Source: a virus. From it: 32,449 nucleotides of DNA. The DNA is taken from positions 1 through 32,449 of the IMG/VR virus record IMGVR_UViG_3300042288_001076. One strand, given 5' to 3'. Positions within the stretch are counted from its first letter, which is position 1; each line of letters begins with the position of its first letter. The translations under genes were made by a program, and so were the position numbers. Below, piece after piece: positions 9,343 through 15,284 of the stretch. Below the pieces are notes generated by a model. The model worked only from the letters and a program-made list of their open reading frames with translations, searched no databases and was not told the origin of the DNA.

Positions 9343-9454
9343 TGAACCTGTGATCGAACCTGTGACCGAACCTGTGCCTGTTGATTTGCCGCCTGCTAAA
9401 CCTGGGAGAAGTTGGGAGTTTGTGGGTGCCATAGAATTTTTGGAAGAAATCTGA
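9329..9454 (+). CDS. Pro/Glu-rich small protein, 41 aa
   Basis: ATG at 9329, overlapping the preceding small gene by 14 nt. The sequence has repeated EP-V units (DEPVIEPVTEPVPVDLPPAK) followed by a short amphipathic end (WEFVGAIEFLEEI). This looks like an extended acidic linker or partner-binding peptide rather than an enzyme. Its stop overlaps the next ATG by one base (TGATG). The frame stays open upstream of 9329, but that region duplicates the coding of the 57-aa gene in another frame, so the short start is preferred. Confidence 0.55.
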   Translation: MEPDDEPVIEPVTEPVPVDLPPAKPGRSWEFVGAIEFLEEI

Positions 9455-9615
9455 TGGCTGGTCTACTTGAATGTCCGAATTGTGGTGAAGATTATCCTGC
9501 TGTCCAATGTCGTTGGCGTTGCCCTATGTGTGGCATGAAAGACACTTGTTGTGATGGCGATGCTTTACCTGTCGGTAAATCACCTTTACGAAAGTTTCGT
9601 GACTGGGACGAATAG
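9454..9615 (+). CDS. small zinc-ribbon protein, 53 aa
   Basis: Last gene of the rightward operon. It has cysteine knuckles CPNC near residue 7 and CPMC near residue 24, plus further cysteines (DTCC), consistent with a compact zinc ribbon. The ATG overlaps the previous stop. Sixteen nt after its stop comes a strong hairpin (9631-9655). The function is unknown; small zinc-ribbon proteins recur through this genome and may bind nucleic acids or partner proteins. Confidence 0.6.
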   Translation: MAGLLECPNCGEDYPAVQCRWRCPMCGMKDTCCDGDALPVGKSPLRKFRDWDE

Positions 9616-9630
9616 GTTGGTGACGCGAAG

Positions 9631-9655
9631 CACCCCACCCGTGACGGGTGGGGTG
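9631..9655. terminator. terminator between the convergent operons
   Basis: A perfect 10-bp GC-rich stem (CACCCCACCC / GGGTGGGGTG) with loop GTGAC, followed on the + strand by a T-rich stretch (TTCGTGTTTTCTGG). It lies between the last rightward gene (stop 9615) and the last leftward gene (stop 9681), so it can serve both directions. Confidence 0.8.
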
Positions 9656-9662
9656 TTCGTGT

Positions 9663-9675
9663 TTTCTGGCAGAAA
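9663..9675. promoter_or_regulatory. palindromic operator-like site TTTCTGGCAGAAA
   Basis: Perfect 6+1+6 palindrome, 5 nt beyond the stop of the last leftward gene and 7 nt from the terminator. It is the leftmost member of a family of about 18 sites spread over 9.6-25.6 kb; the other strong members are listed in the findings. Confidence 0.55.
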
Positions 9676-9680
9676 CAATC

Positions 9681-10070
9681 TTACACTAGATCGCCGTCTT
9701 CGTCATCTTCGTCGTCATCTTCTTCGTCGTCGGTGAACGCAAAGTCTTTGAGAAACATGGTTGCGTACTCTGTGGTTTGTTCATCGTATTCGATGTTCGG
9801 ATCGTACAGGTATGCTTCTGCCAGGTTTGCTCCTATGGTGAACAGGAAATCACAGTATTCTTGTTCAGGGGTGTCGCACCATGTCTGCCAGATGTGACCC
9901 AACAGGGCCGCTAGTTGTGTTTCGGGGGCTGACATGGAGAACACGACATGATAGTCGGTGGGTTCAAACTCTGTGAGAATGTCTTGTTCTGCTTCTCTTA
10001 GTTCACGAATCTCGGTTTCTGTGAAATATGGCTGATACCAGTCGTCATTTTCGTCTATTGCTGTCAACAT
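9681..10070 (-). CDS. acidic hypothetical protein, 129 aa
   Basis: Last gene of the leftward operon. It is strongly acidic, with a C-terminal run of Asp/Glu (TDDEEDDDEDDEDG) that is a typical DNA-mimic-like or solubility tail. The N-terminal part has a helical segment rich in Glu (TETEIRELREAEQDI). The start overlaps the end of the upstream gene by 7 nt. Acidic proteins at early-region ends sometimes act as anti-host or anti-restriction factors, but nothing in the sequence proves this. Confidence 0.65.
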   Translation of the reverse strand: MLTAIDENDDWYQPYFTETEIRELREAEQDILTEFEPTDYHVVFSMSAPETQLAALLGHIWQTWCDTPEQEYCDFLFTIGANLAEAYLYDPNIEYDEQTTEYATMFLKDFAFTDDEEDDDEDDEDGDLV

Positions 10071-10219
10071 TTGCGTGCCTGTTCTTTCTGTAACCAGTAT
10101 ACGGCCAGGGCGGCTTCTGAGGCTCGGGCCATGATGGCCCGTGGCGCACCAGCCTGTTTCAATAGGGTTTCCAATCTGCCGAGGTCGTATTCTAGTTGTT
10201 CTAGTTCGTCAGACAACAT
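10064..10219 (-). CDS. small helical protein, 51 aa
   Basis: The ATG at 10219 lies inside the end of the upstream gene (11-nt overlap). The product MLSDELEQLEYDLGRLETLL then continues into an Ala-rich helix and ends QKEQARKC. It is entirely helical, probably a dimerising coiled coil. The frame is open further upstream, but the upstream part reads like out-of-frame sequence of the neighbouring gene, so the short start is chosen. Confidence 0.55.
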   Translation of the reverse strand: MLSDELEQLEYDLGRLETLLKQAGAPRAIMARASEAALAVYWLQKEQARKC

Positions 10220-10415
10220 CGTAGGCACCCATTTTGGCTGGCATGGTTGCACGATGCGTGTTCTGATAGTGTTGGAACGCATGATATTCCCGCAGGAACC
10301 ACAAGGCTGCAATGTCACGATCAGCGGGGTCAGTAAGCGTCCAGTCAGCCCACAAGGTGACTCCTTTAGAGTCAAGCCAGTCACGAATCATATCTAGGTC
10401 AGTTAACGGTTCCAT
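10209..10415 (-). CDS. small hypothetical protein, 68 aa
   Basis: Start chosen at the ATG at 10415 because a strong RBS (GGGAGGGG) lies 8 nt upstream; an ATG nine codons earlier lacks one. The product begins MEPLTDLDMIRDWLDSKGVT and contains a Trp-rich helical core (TLWADWTLTDPADRDIAALW). It overlaps the preceding gene by 17 nt. No known family recognised. Confidence 0.6.
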   Translation of the reverse strand: MEPLTDLDMIRDWLDSKGVTLWADWTLTDPADRDIAALWFLREYHAFQHYQNTHRATMPAKMGAYDVV

Positions 10416-10677
10416 CAGTTTGCCCCTCCCATTGTGGCACATGGGTGTAAACCCATTTCTTCGATTTCTTCATATTCAGTGGCGGATGTATCTGATAGGT
10501 TGTCCCGTCGGGCCAACGAATCATGTCGTAGGGTGGGTAGACACGGAAGATCATGTCATGGTATGGGCCACCCAAAAATTTGAATCGCATTGATCCGTCA
10601 GCCATCTTTTTTTCGCCAGAAATTTCGTCAATCGGTACATATACGATTTCTCCGTCACGATCCTCGTAATGTGCCAT
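10399..10677 (-). CDS. conserved-type phage hypothetical protein, 92 aa
   Basis: The product has the pattern FLGGPYHDMIFRVYPPYD...GTTYQIHPPL...WVYTH, which I recognise as the general layout of short beta-rich phage/bacterial proteins of unknown function (GGP...DG...P...Y...Y). The ATG overlaps the upstream stop by one base (TGATG). The palindrome-like stretch TTTCGCCAGAAAT at 10611 is inside the gene and is too degenerate to count as a site. Confidence 0.65.
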   Translation of the reverse strand: MAHYEDRDGEIVYVPIDEISGEKKMADGSMRFKFLGGPYHDMIFRVYPPYDMIRWPDGTTYQIHPPLNMKKSKKWVYTHVPQWEGQTDGTVN

Positions 10678-11123
10678 CAGAACGGCTCCTTATCTGCCTC
10701 TAGGGGGAACATGAATGTTCCCAACGCCAACATCTGGTGGATGACAACATAGCCGATCATGTCAATCAACGTGTCCTGCAATGATTCGTTGACAGCATCG
10801 GCGTTGCGTCGAATCAGATTGTTGTAGCGTGCAATCTTGTCCCACAGACGGACAAGGACACCCATCTGCCCGAACTTTGTGATGTTGCCATGCCCGTAAT
10901 CATGCTGCTTGCCAGCCATCAACTTGACCTGATCCATCAGCGTCCACGGCACATTTAGCCGTTTCAGTTCAGCCCATGCACACTGGCCGATAGCAACAAT
11001 CATGCCCTGGTCGAACAGTGGGCCGAACTCGGCACGAGTTTTGCGGGAAGTCACATCCATTTCGTGCCGAAGAATAATGTCGGCAGCACCCCATTCCCAG
11101 GTTCCAGGTTCCAAACTTTCCAT
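10677..11123 (-). CDS. MazG-like / DUF1599-type all-alpha protein, 148 aa
   Basis: The central part, KQHDYGHGNITKFGQMGVLV, followed by RLWDKIARYNNL and later ESLQDTLIDMIGY, matches the layout of the DUF1599/MazG-like all-alpha fold: a YG-N--FG turn, a DK--R--NL helix and a final ESL-DT--D--Y helix. Family members are predicted nucleotide pyrophosphatases or modified-nucleotide-associated proteins, so a nucleotide-pool role is likely but inferred. The RBS (AAGGAG) is 8 nt before the ATG. The start overlaps the stop of the upstream HTH gene. Confidence 0.7.
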   Translation of the reverse strand: MESLEPGTWEWGAADIILRHEMDVTSRKTRAEFGPLFDQGMIVAIGQCAWAELKRLNVPWTLMDQVKLMAGKQHDYGHGNITKFGQMGVLVRLWDKIARYNNLIRRNADAVNESLQDTLIDMIGYVVIHQMLALGTFMFPLEADKEPF

Positions 11124-11530
11124 CAGATATCTCCTTCAAATGCTTTACGAAGTTTAGTGAACGCACGATCTCTGCAACGAGACATGCTCATCTTATCAGG
11201 TGCCCTAGATAGCCCTTCTGCTTGCGCCACAATGGTCGCTGTCTGTGTCAGGCTGCGACCGCCATACACGATACAGTTTACCACCAGCGTTTCGCGCTCC
11301 GTCAGACCAGCGTTCTGTACACGTTGTGAGAACAGTTCCCAATCTTGTTCACGTTCCTCATCGGTCATCGGAACATCCTCGCCAGGTAACGTTTCCATCA
11401 ATGCCTGATACACGTTTTCTGGCTGCCTGTGCGTCTTGTAGAGTTGGCGTTCACGGTCATGTAACTGTGTGTGGAATTCGCCTACGGTACGTTCGTGGCG
11501 TTCAAACTTATCTAGGTAGCCGTATTTCAT
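11123..11530 (-). CDS. sigma-70 region-4-like HTH protein, 135 aa
   Basis: The C-terminal 60 residues (LTERETLVVNCIVYGGRSLT ... SMSRCRDRAFTKLRKAFEG) have the pattern of sigma-factor region 4: 'LTxRE' helix, a longer-than-usual turn, then a recognition helix beginning S-SRCRDRA and ending KLRKAF. The N-terminal half is acidic and helical. There is no region 2, so it is not a full sigma factor; it may be a transcription or antitermination regulator. It is the only convincing HTH protein of the leftward arm and therefore a candidate reader of the dispersed palindromes. The ATG at 11530 has RBS AAGGTGA; the longer frame upstream lies inside the neighbouring gene. Confidence 0.65.
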   Translation of the reverse strand: MKYGYLDKFERHERTVGEFHTQLHDRERQLYKTHRQPENVYQALMETLPGEDVPMTDEEREQDWELFSQRVQNAGLTERETLVVNCIVYGGRSLTQTATIVAQAEGLSRAPDKMSMSRCRDRAFTKLRKAFEGDI

Positions 11531-11534
11531 TACG

Positions 11535-11996
11535 TCACCTTGTTGCCGCCCACAGGCGACCCCACGGAATTGCGGCAAACGGTTTCGTTTCATCGAAATA
11601 GCCATCTGGCCTATAGGAGATGCCGTTCACATCGGATGCTAGTCGGACAATCAACTGGTGTGATGCGATCACATGTTGATCTAGTGGCTGGTTCCACAGG
11701 AACCACCACATGTCATCCATCTTGTTCCACTGGGAAGTGGCCCACAATTTGTCGTGCTTAAATTTGAATGTTTCGTCAGTCCCGCAACCTTGAACTTCGA
11801 CAAGTCCGTGATCTGTTAGATAGTCGGGGGTGTATCTGATTTGGACGGGTACACGAAACATGTTGATTGGTGGCCTGTTGAGTCCGTATCGGACAATACA
11901 CAGGTTCGCGTTTTTGGCGTATGTTTCAAAAGCGTGTTCGGCTGGGTCACCTAGTACGGTTTCTCGTTGTTCCCAGTTTCTGTCAGAAAAAGTCAT
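11535..11996 (-). CDS. PD-(D/E)XK-like nuclease-fold protein, 153 aa
   Basis: Motifs compatible with a small PD-(D/E)XK nuclease: E20 in GDPAEHAFE, D58 in RYTPDYL, E67 in GLVEVQGCG and Lys residues in the following FKFKHDK helix. In motif III the usual E-x-K is E-V-Q, as in some divergent or resolvase-like members, so activity is uncertain. The start overlaps the upstream stop (ATGA). The palindromic site 11977-11989 lies inside codons 3-7. Position among recombination genes supports a DNA-processing role. Confidence 0.55.
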   Translation of the reverse strand: MTFSDRNWEQRETVLGDPAEHAFETYAKNANLCIVRYGLNRPPINMFRVPVQIRYTPDYLTDHGLVEVQGCGTDETFKFKHDKLWATSQWNKMDDMWWFLWNQPLDQHVIASHQLIVRLASDVNGISYRPDGYFDETKPFAAIPWGRLWAATR

Positions 11997-12187
11997 CGTT
12001 TGCCTTTCAATGTGCCCGTGTCGGTGACGGGTTCCATCATGGTCATTCTAGCAACCTTGTCACGGTTCAGGGTGTGTCCACACCACGGAACATAGGTGTC
12101 ATCTATCTGGCCCACCCAGTTCCCACAGGTTCGGCATTGATAGTAGAACATTCCGTCTGAATCTTTGTTGGGCTTCGTCTGTGACAT
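11993..12187 (-). CDS. small zinc-ribbon protein, 64 aa
   Basis: CRTCGNWVGQIDDTYVPWCGH gives four potential ligands (C18, C21, C36, H38), a compact zinc ribbon. An in-frame TAG is two codons before the ATG at 12187, so this is the earliest possible start. The 3' end overlaps the next ATG (ATGA) and supplies its RBS (AAAGGC). The 5' part overlaps the upstream gene by 89 nt in another frame, which is unusual for this phage. Confidence 0.6.
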   Translation of the reverse strand: MSQTKPNKDSDGMFYYQCRTCGNWVGQIDDTYVPWCGHTLNRDKVARMTMMEPVTDTGTLKGKR

Positions 12188-12329
12188 ATACTAGTTTTCC
12201 TTCTCCTGCCATCAGGTTTGGTGACCATTCGGTTCTCATATGTTTCCACCATTGTTCCCAGTCTTGGCGGGTCATGTCTTTGGCGGTTCGGAATTGTAGC
12301 CCGATTTCGGGTGCGCTACCTATTGCCAC
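12099..12329 (-). CDS. Trp-rich small hypothetical protein, 76 aa
   Basis: GTG start at 12329, chosen because the junction GAGGCCCGACGTGG matches the recurrent start/stop junction used by several other genes here. An internal ATG at 12275 is an alternative start. The product contains MTRQDWEQWWKHMRTEWSPN and a basic C-terminal half. Its last 89 nt overlap the zinc-ribbon gene in another frame, so either the overlap is real or the 3' part is non-functional. Unknown family. Confidence 0.4.
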   Translation of the reverse strand: MAIGSAPEIGLQFRTAKDMTRQDWEQWWKHMRTEWSPNLMAGEGKLVYVTDEAQQRFRRNVLLSMPNLWELGGPDR

Positions 12330-12489
12330 GTCGGGCCTCGTTGGGTATGTCAACGATGATCGTGGTGCCGCTTCTGTGCCGAACCTCAACACGTTCTGCG
12401 CCTTCCTCAATGGCACGGAACACCAGCGTCCAAATGTCCTGCGTGTGGCCGTCGTAGGTGAGGTTCTGGCGATACGGATGCTCAGCCAC
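12316..12489 (-). CDS. small hypothetical protein, 57 aa
   Basis: GTG start overlapping the preceding stop by 8 nt with AAGGAG about 10 nt upstream. The product begins AEHPYRQNLTYDGHTQDIW, has a helix (TLVFRAIEEGAERVEVRH) and ends RSGTTIIVDIPNEARRGNR. Its last residues, NEARRG, are encoded by the same GAGGCCCGACGTG junction that starts the next gene. Short alpha-beta protein, no known family. Confidence 0.55.
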   Translation of the reverse strand: MAEHPYRQNLTYDGHTQDIWTLVFRAIEEGAERVEVRHRSGTTIIVDIPNEARRGNR

Positions 12490-12667
12490 GGCGGCATTGC
12501 TCCTTGTAGGCTTCTAAACCTGTCACTCGGTAGCGTTTATGGTTCCATGCTTGCACCAGATAAATATCATAGCATGGGTGTTGTGTCCATTTGCGAACGT
12601 CGGCTTCGGTGATGCCGACGCAGGTGGCGAGAACGGCAGCAAGGGTGTGTCGCTCACGAACGATCAC
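12482..12667 (-). CDS. small hypothetical protein with possible HTH, 61 aa
   Basis: GTG start at 12667 overlaps the preceding stop (GTGA); RBS GGGAGG lies upstream. The segment AAVLATCVGITEADVRKWTQ reads like a helix-turn-helix (helix, G-I-T turn, recognition helix with VRKW), followed by a basic Tyr-rich tail (KRYRVTGLEAYKEQ). This would suit a small DNA-binding protein, but the match is short and unproven. Confidence 0.5.
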   Translation of the reverse strand: MIVRERHTLAAVLATCVGITEADVRKWTQHPCYDIYLVQAWNHKRYRVTGLEAYKEQCRRG

Positions 12668-12777
12668 GACAGGCCTCCCTTGCGTTGCAAGCGGCAGAGC
12701 CAGCACAACACTCGGCCCGTAATCTCCAACCGACCACGACGGACGTTGCAGTCGTCGCACCACGGCTCACCGCTCAC
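12664..12777 (-). CDS. mini zinc-knuckle protein, 37 aa
   Basis: Very short frame whose product contains CDDC at residues 7-10 and CWLC at residues 25-28, separated by a basic beta-like strand (NVRRGRLEITGRVL). This is a minimal zinc ribbon. The GTG start at 12777 has RBS GGGAAGG 6-7 nt upstream and overlaps the end of the upstream gene by 11 nt. The stop overlaps the next GTG. Composition and coupled starts support it. Confidence 0.55.
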   Translation of the reverse strand: MSGEPWCDDCNVRRGRLEITGRVLCWLCRLQRKGGLS

Positions 12778-13204
12778 GTCGGGCCTTCCCGTAGTCGTCC
12801 AGTGCATCGCAAACGGCCGTCCACACTTCGTGTGTGTGTACTGACGGTCGGTCGGCCTTCACCGCCGCCAACGCCCTAGCCATCTGGTCGGCCTGGGCGC
12901 GCTCGGCGGCACCTTCAACGCTGATGGTGGTAATGAGTGCCGACATGATGTTGTTGGCGTCACGCTCAAACTGAAGATCGTTCCGCAGTCGGGTGATTTC
13001 ATCCAACATGGCCTCGCTCTTAGTTGCCCCAAGATTGTCAGGAACGGCAGCCGATTCCCACGCTTCTTCCCATGCGTTAATCACATAGGTTGCATCGGTT
13101 TTCCACCGCTCCAACCTTTCAATCTTGGTTGCCAATCTAAAGTTTTCAGCCTCCAACCTTTCAATCTCATCTTCCAGTTCTTCAACTTGATCCTCAAAAT
13201 TCAT
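12767..13204 (-). CDS. coiled-coil protein, 145 aa
   Basis: The ATG at 13204 has RBS GGGGGAG. Residues 3-35 form an almost perfect acidic heptad coiled coil (FEDQVEELEDEIERLEAEN), followed by a helical Trp-containing middle and a final region ending DYGKARRER. The KARRER end is encoded by the recurrent junction sequence that starts the next gene. Likely an oligomeric structural or scaffolding partner in the early region; function unknown. Confidence 0.6.
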   Translation of the reverse strand: MNFEDQVEELEDEIERLEAENFRLATKIERLERWKTDATYVINAWEEAWESAAVPDNLGATKSEAMLDEITRLRNDLQFERDANNIMSALITTISVEGAAERAQADQMARALAAVKADRPSVHTHEVWTAVCDALDDYGKARRER

Positions 13205-13428
13205 TGGTACTCCCCCATAAATCTGAAACCACGATCCCAAAGCATATCAGCATACTTAACAGCCTCAAAATGGAGGCCATCAAATTCGTCATCATCCACA
13301 GGGCTGCCATCATAATTGACACCTAAACCATCCAGACCGAGGTCATCATGCCCGTAACGGCGAGCCTCCCAACACAAATCATCCAAAAAATCAACCAGCC
13401 AACGACGGCCATCATCCGTATTATTCAT
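13201..13428 (-). CDS. acidic small hypothetical protein, 75 aa
   Basis: Strong RBS (GGAGGG) before the ATG at 13428; the start overlaps the RusA stop by 4 nt. The product is acidic and aromatic (GRRWLVDFLDDLCWEARRYG ... HFEAVKYADMLWDRGFRFMG). Palindromic site 13445-13457 lies just upstream of the RBS, inside the end of the RusA gene. Unknown family. Confidence 0.6.
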   Translation of the reverse strand: MNNTDDGRRWLVDFLDDLCWEARRYGHDDLGLDGLGVNYDGSPVDDDEFDGLHFEAVKYADMLWDRGFRFMGEYQ

Positions 13429-13886
13429 TGGTTCCCTCCAACATTTTCTGACAGAAACACGGTACCCTTACGAGGCACCCCAACAAAACCGACCGTCAAC
13501 AACTCCACCTGACGATCATCATGCCACAACACACCATTCAACGCATCACTGATGGATTTCACATAGTTATCTAGATCGCCACGCACCCCGATAGGGCGCA
13601 CACTAGATTCGGCGTACCGTACCGTCACCTGGAACCCTGTCTGGTGAACATCTATTTCCAAACATACGGGACGAGTACCGAAACCTGGATGGTCACCCAA
13701 GTTTTCGGTCACATGATCTGCCAGTTTGGTTTCAAAATCTTTCGTAGCGGCAGGAGTGAACGCAACCTGTTTCCTGCCCCGTCTGCGTCGCCCCAAACGG
13801 GCACGCTGCTTTGCGACAGCGGGGAACGGCACCCATAACGTGAACGGTTCACTGTTAGAATGCGATTGTGTGTTCGGTTTCGACAT
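13425..13886 (-). CDS. rusA: RusA-family Holliday junction resolvase
   Basis: 153 aa. The RusA signature is clear: N-terminal FPAVAKQRARLG, TPAATKDFE, and the catalytic block RGDLDNYVKSISDALNGV followed by LWHDDRQV, giving the conserved acidic residues D104, D106 and D123/D124 and a Lys near 110. RusA enzymes act as dimers and cut four-way DNA junctions made during recombination and replication, clearing DNA for packaging. The ATG at 13886 has AGGTG upstream; GTG at 13892 is an alternative. It overlaps the upstream gene by 32 nt. Confidence 0.9.
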   Translation of the reverse strand: MSKPNTQSHSNSEPFTLWVPFPAVAKQRARLGRRRRGRKQVAFTPAATKDFETKLADHVTENLGDHPGFGTRPVCLEIDVHQTGFQVTVRYAESSVRPIGVRGDLDNYVKSISDALNGVLWHDDRQVELLTVGFVGVPRKGTVFLSENVGGNQ

Positions 13887-14136
13887 GTTCACCTGCCCAT
13901 CCTTGCGGGAATTTTTCCCACAAAACGTGCGGATTTCTTAACTGTTGCTCTACACAGATATCTAGATAATCTGTGTGCGGAGTAGCGCCGCACTCAAATC
14001 TTACAACAACCACACTCATATATAGCCCCACAACACGCATCATGTGTTTATCGTATTGTTCATGCACACCCCACTGCATGTTCGGAAAATTTCCAACAAG
14101 CCAATCCTTAACCTGTGCGCCACCGTCAAGAAACAT
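13855..14136 (-). CDS. hypothetical protein, 93 aa
   Basis: ATG at 14136 with a GGGGG stretch 4 nt upstream, 10 nt after the primase stop. The product contains MFLDGGAQVKDWLVGNFPNM and a hydrophobic strand (VGLYMSVVVVRFEC), ending with a polar His/Glu tail. No domain recognised. The same frame is open further upstream into the primase gene, but that part reads as a shadow of the primase. Position between primase and resolvase suggests a replication/recombination accessory. Confidence 0.55.
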   Translation of the reverse strand: MFLDGGAQVKDWLVGNFPNMQWGVHEQYDKHMMRVVGLYMSVVVVRFECGATPHTDYLDICVEQQLRNPHVLWEKFPQGWAGEHVETEHTIAF

Positions 14137-14146
14137 GATCCCCCCA

Positions 14147-15046
14147 TCAACTGTAGGCTCGGTCAACAATGTCCTGAACGTATCCTTCACCGTCACGACG
14201 GTCACGATACTTGTTCCACGGGCAACCCCACAAAATGTTGTAAACATCCTGCGGCTGCCAGCCGCTCTTAGCCAGATTGTGTGCCATAGCAACAAATGTA
14301 GCAGACCTGTCACGCACCTCGCCAGTCAACCAAATCTTACGCCAATCAGACGGCAACAAATCAGCCAACCGTAGCACATCAACATCATCAACGTCGGTAG
14401 TGATCTGTGTGGAACGGCGTGCGGGTTCATACCATTTCGACGCCCAATGCTTAACCTTAGCAGGGTCACTGTAAAGTCTGCCTGGATGATAGAAATTTGC
14501 GTCAAAAGCCCACAACGGCACAGGAGTGCCGTCGTTGACAGCAGTCCAGTTTGTCACCATCGTTTGACGCTCAGGATCACGCACCAACCCTGCCTTATAT
14601 GGCAACCGAACATAGTTACCTAACTGGTTGGGACGCAACACCTCAGATTTCGGGTTCGCTTCCTTGGCGGGCAAGTCGATTGCCTTGTAGGCGACTTTCA
14701 GGCAGCGACGCATTTCGGTAGAGGTAACGAATTCTGGCAGAAATATCCAGATATGCCAACCTTTTGAACGTGACCGTTCCACCCACGGCACCAGCCCCAT
14801 GCCACGTAGAGCGGTAGCCAACAGGTAGGCTTCCGACCAGTCGCCCGTGTCAATATCGCAACAGCCCCAGCGTACCATGTTGTTGACGACAGGGTAGATA
14901 CCGATGGGTTCGGTGCCCGTCAGGTGCCGTTCGTAGGTTTCTAGGGTGACGGCCTGCCAGCAGGCTCCGCCTTGGTCGGTGCCGTATGCGTCGGTGCGGC
15001 CGACGAACAGGTTTGCGAATGTTTGCACGATTTCTTCGTCACTCAT
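14147..15046 (-). CDS. archaeo-eukaryotic-type primase (AEP, TOTE-like), 299 aa
   Basis: Catalytic motifs of AEP primases are visible: CDIDTGDW (D64-x-D66, metal ligands) and SRSKGWHIWIF (S94...H98, nucleotide binding), followed by the LRPNQLGNYVRLPY segment seen in TOTE-type and phage primases. The last ~90 residues are a helical accessory domain. It would make primers, and members of the superfamily can also extend DNA. The ATG at 15046 is chosen because it overlaps the stop of the upstream micro-membrane gene; the longer frame to 15091 lies inside that gene. It works with the helicase encoded two genes upstream. Confidence 0.8.
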   Translation of the reverse strand: MSDEEIVQTFANLFVGRTDAYGTDQGGACWQAVTLETYERHLTGTEPIGIYPVVNNMVRWGCCDIDTGDWSEAYLLATALRGMGLVPWVERSRSKGWHIWIFLPEFVTSTEMRRCLKVAYKAIDLPAKEANPKSEVLRPNQLGNYVRLPYKAGLVRDPERQTMVTNWTAVNDGTPVPLWAFDANFYHPGRLYSDPAKVKHWASKWYEPARRSTQITTDVDDVDVLRLADLLPSDWRKIWLTGEVRDRSATFVAMAHNLAKSGWQPQDVYNILWGCPWNKYRDRRDGEGYVQDIVDRAYS

Positions 15047-15164
15047 CGTTGTCCGTTTCGTAAGGGTTGTTGCTGATTCGTGACCATTCATGCCACATGG
15101 CGTGTGCGATCACACCTACACATGTTAGCATGATGGTTGCAATGATTGCCACAATTTTAAACAT
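15039..15164 (-). CDS. micro membrane protein, 41 aa
   Basis: The product has one hydrophobic helix immediately after the start (FKIVAIIATIMLTCVGVIA) followed by a polar tail rich in His, Trp, Asn and Glu. Its stop overlaps the primase ATG by 8 nt, which supports both starts. A single-pass inner-membrane protein of unknown role. It is adjacent to another micro membrane gene and may act with it. Confidence 0.6.
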   Translation of the reverse strand: MFKIVAIIATIMLTCVGVIAHAMWHEWSRISNNPYETDNDE

Positions 15165-15170
15165 GGTTCT

Positions 15171-15284
15171 CTAATCTTTCCATGCCATCCAAGTTAGAAC
15201 CAGTACGAATATTAGCATTGGAACAAAGATGGTTGCCGCCATTGCCACCTCGGGCCAGGTCGGCGCATCTCCACAACCATACAT
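15171..15284 (-). CDS. micro membrane protein, 37 aa
   Basis: Excellent RBS (GGAGGA) 7-8 nt before the ATG at 15284, and the ATG overlaps the helicase stop (TAATG). A short polar N-terminus (MYGCGDAPTWPEV) is followed by a long hydrophobic helix (MAATIFVPMLIFVLVLTWMA) and ends WKD. Single-pass membrane protein; function unknown, possibly membrane anchoring of replication or superinfection exclusion. Confidence 0.65.
   Translation of the reverse strand: MYGCGDAPTWPEVAMAATIFVPMLIFVLVLTWMAWKD

Noticed and set aside
10611-10623. TTTCGCCAGAAAT as palindrome site
   Set aside because: Broken symmetry, inside a gene; not counted.
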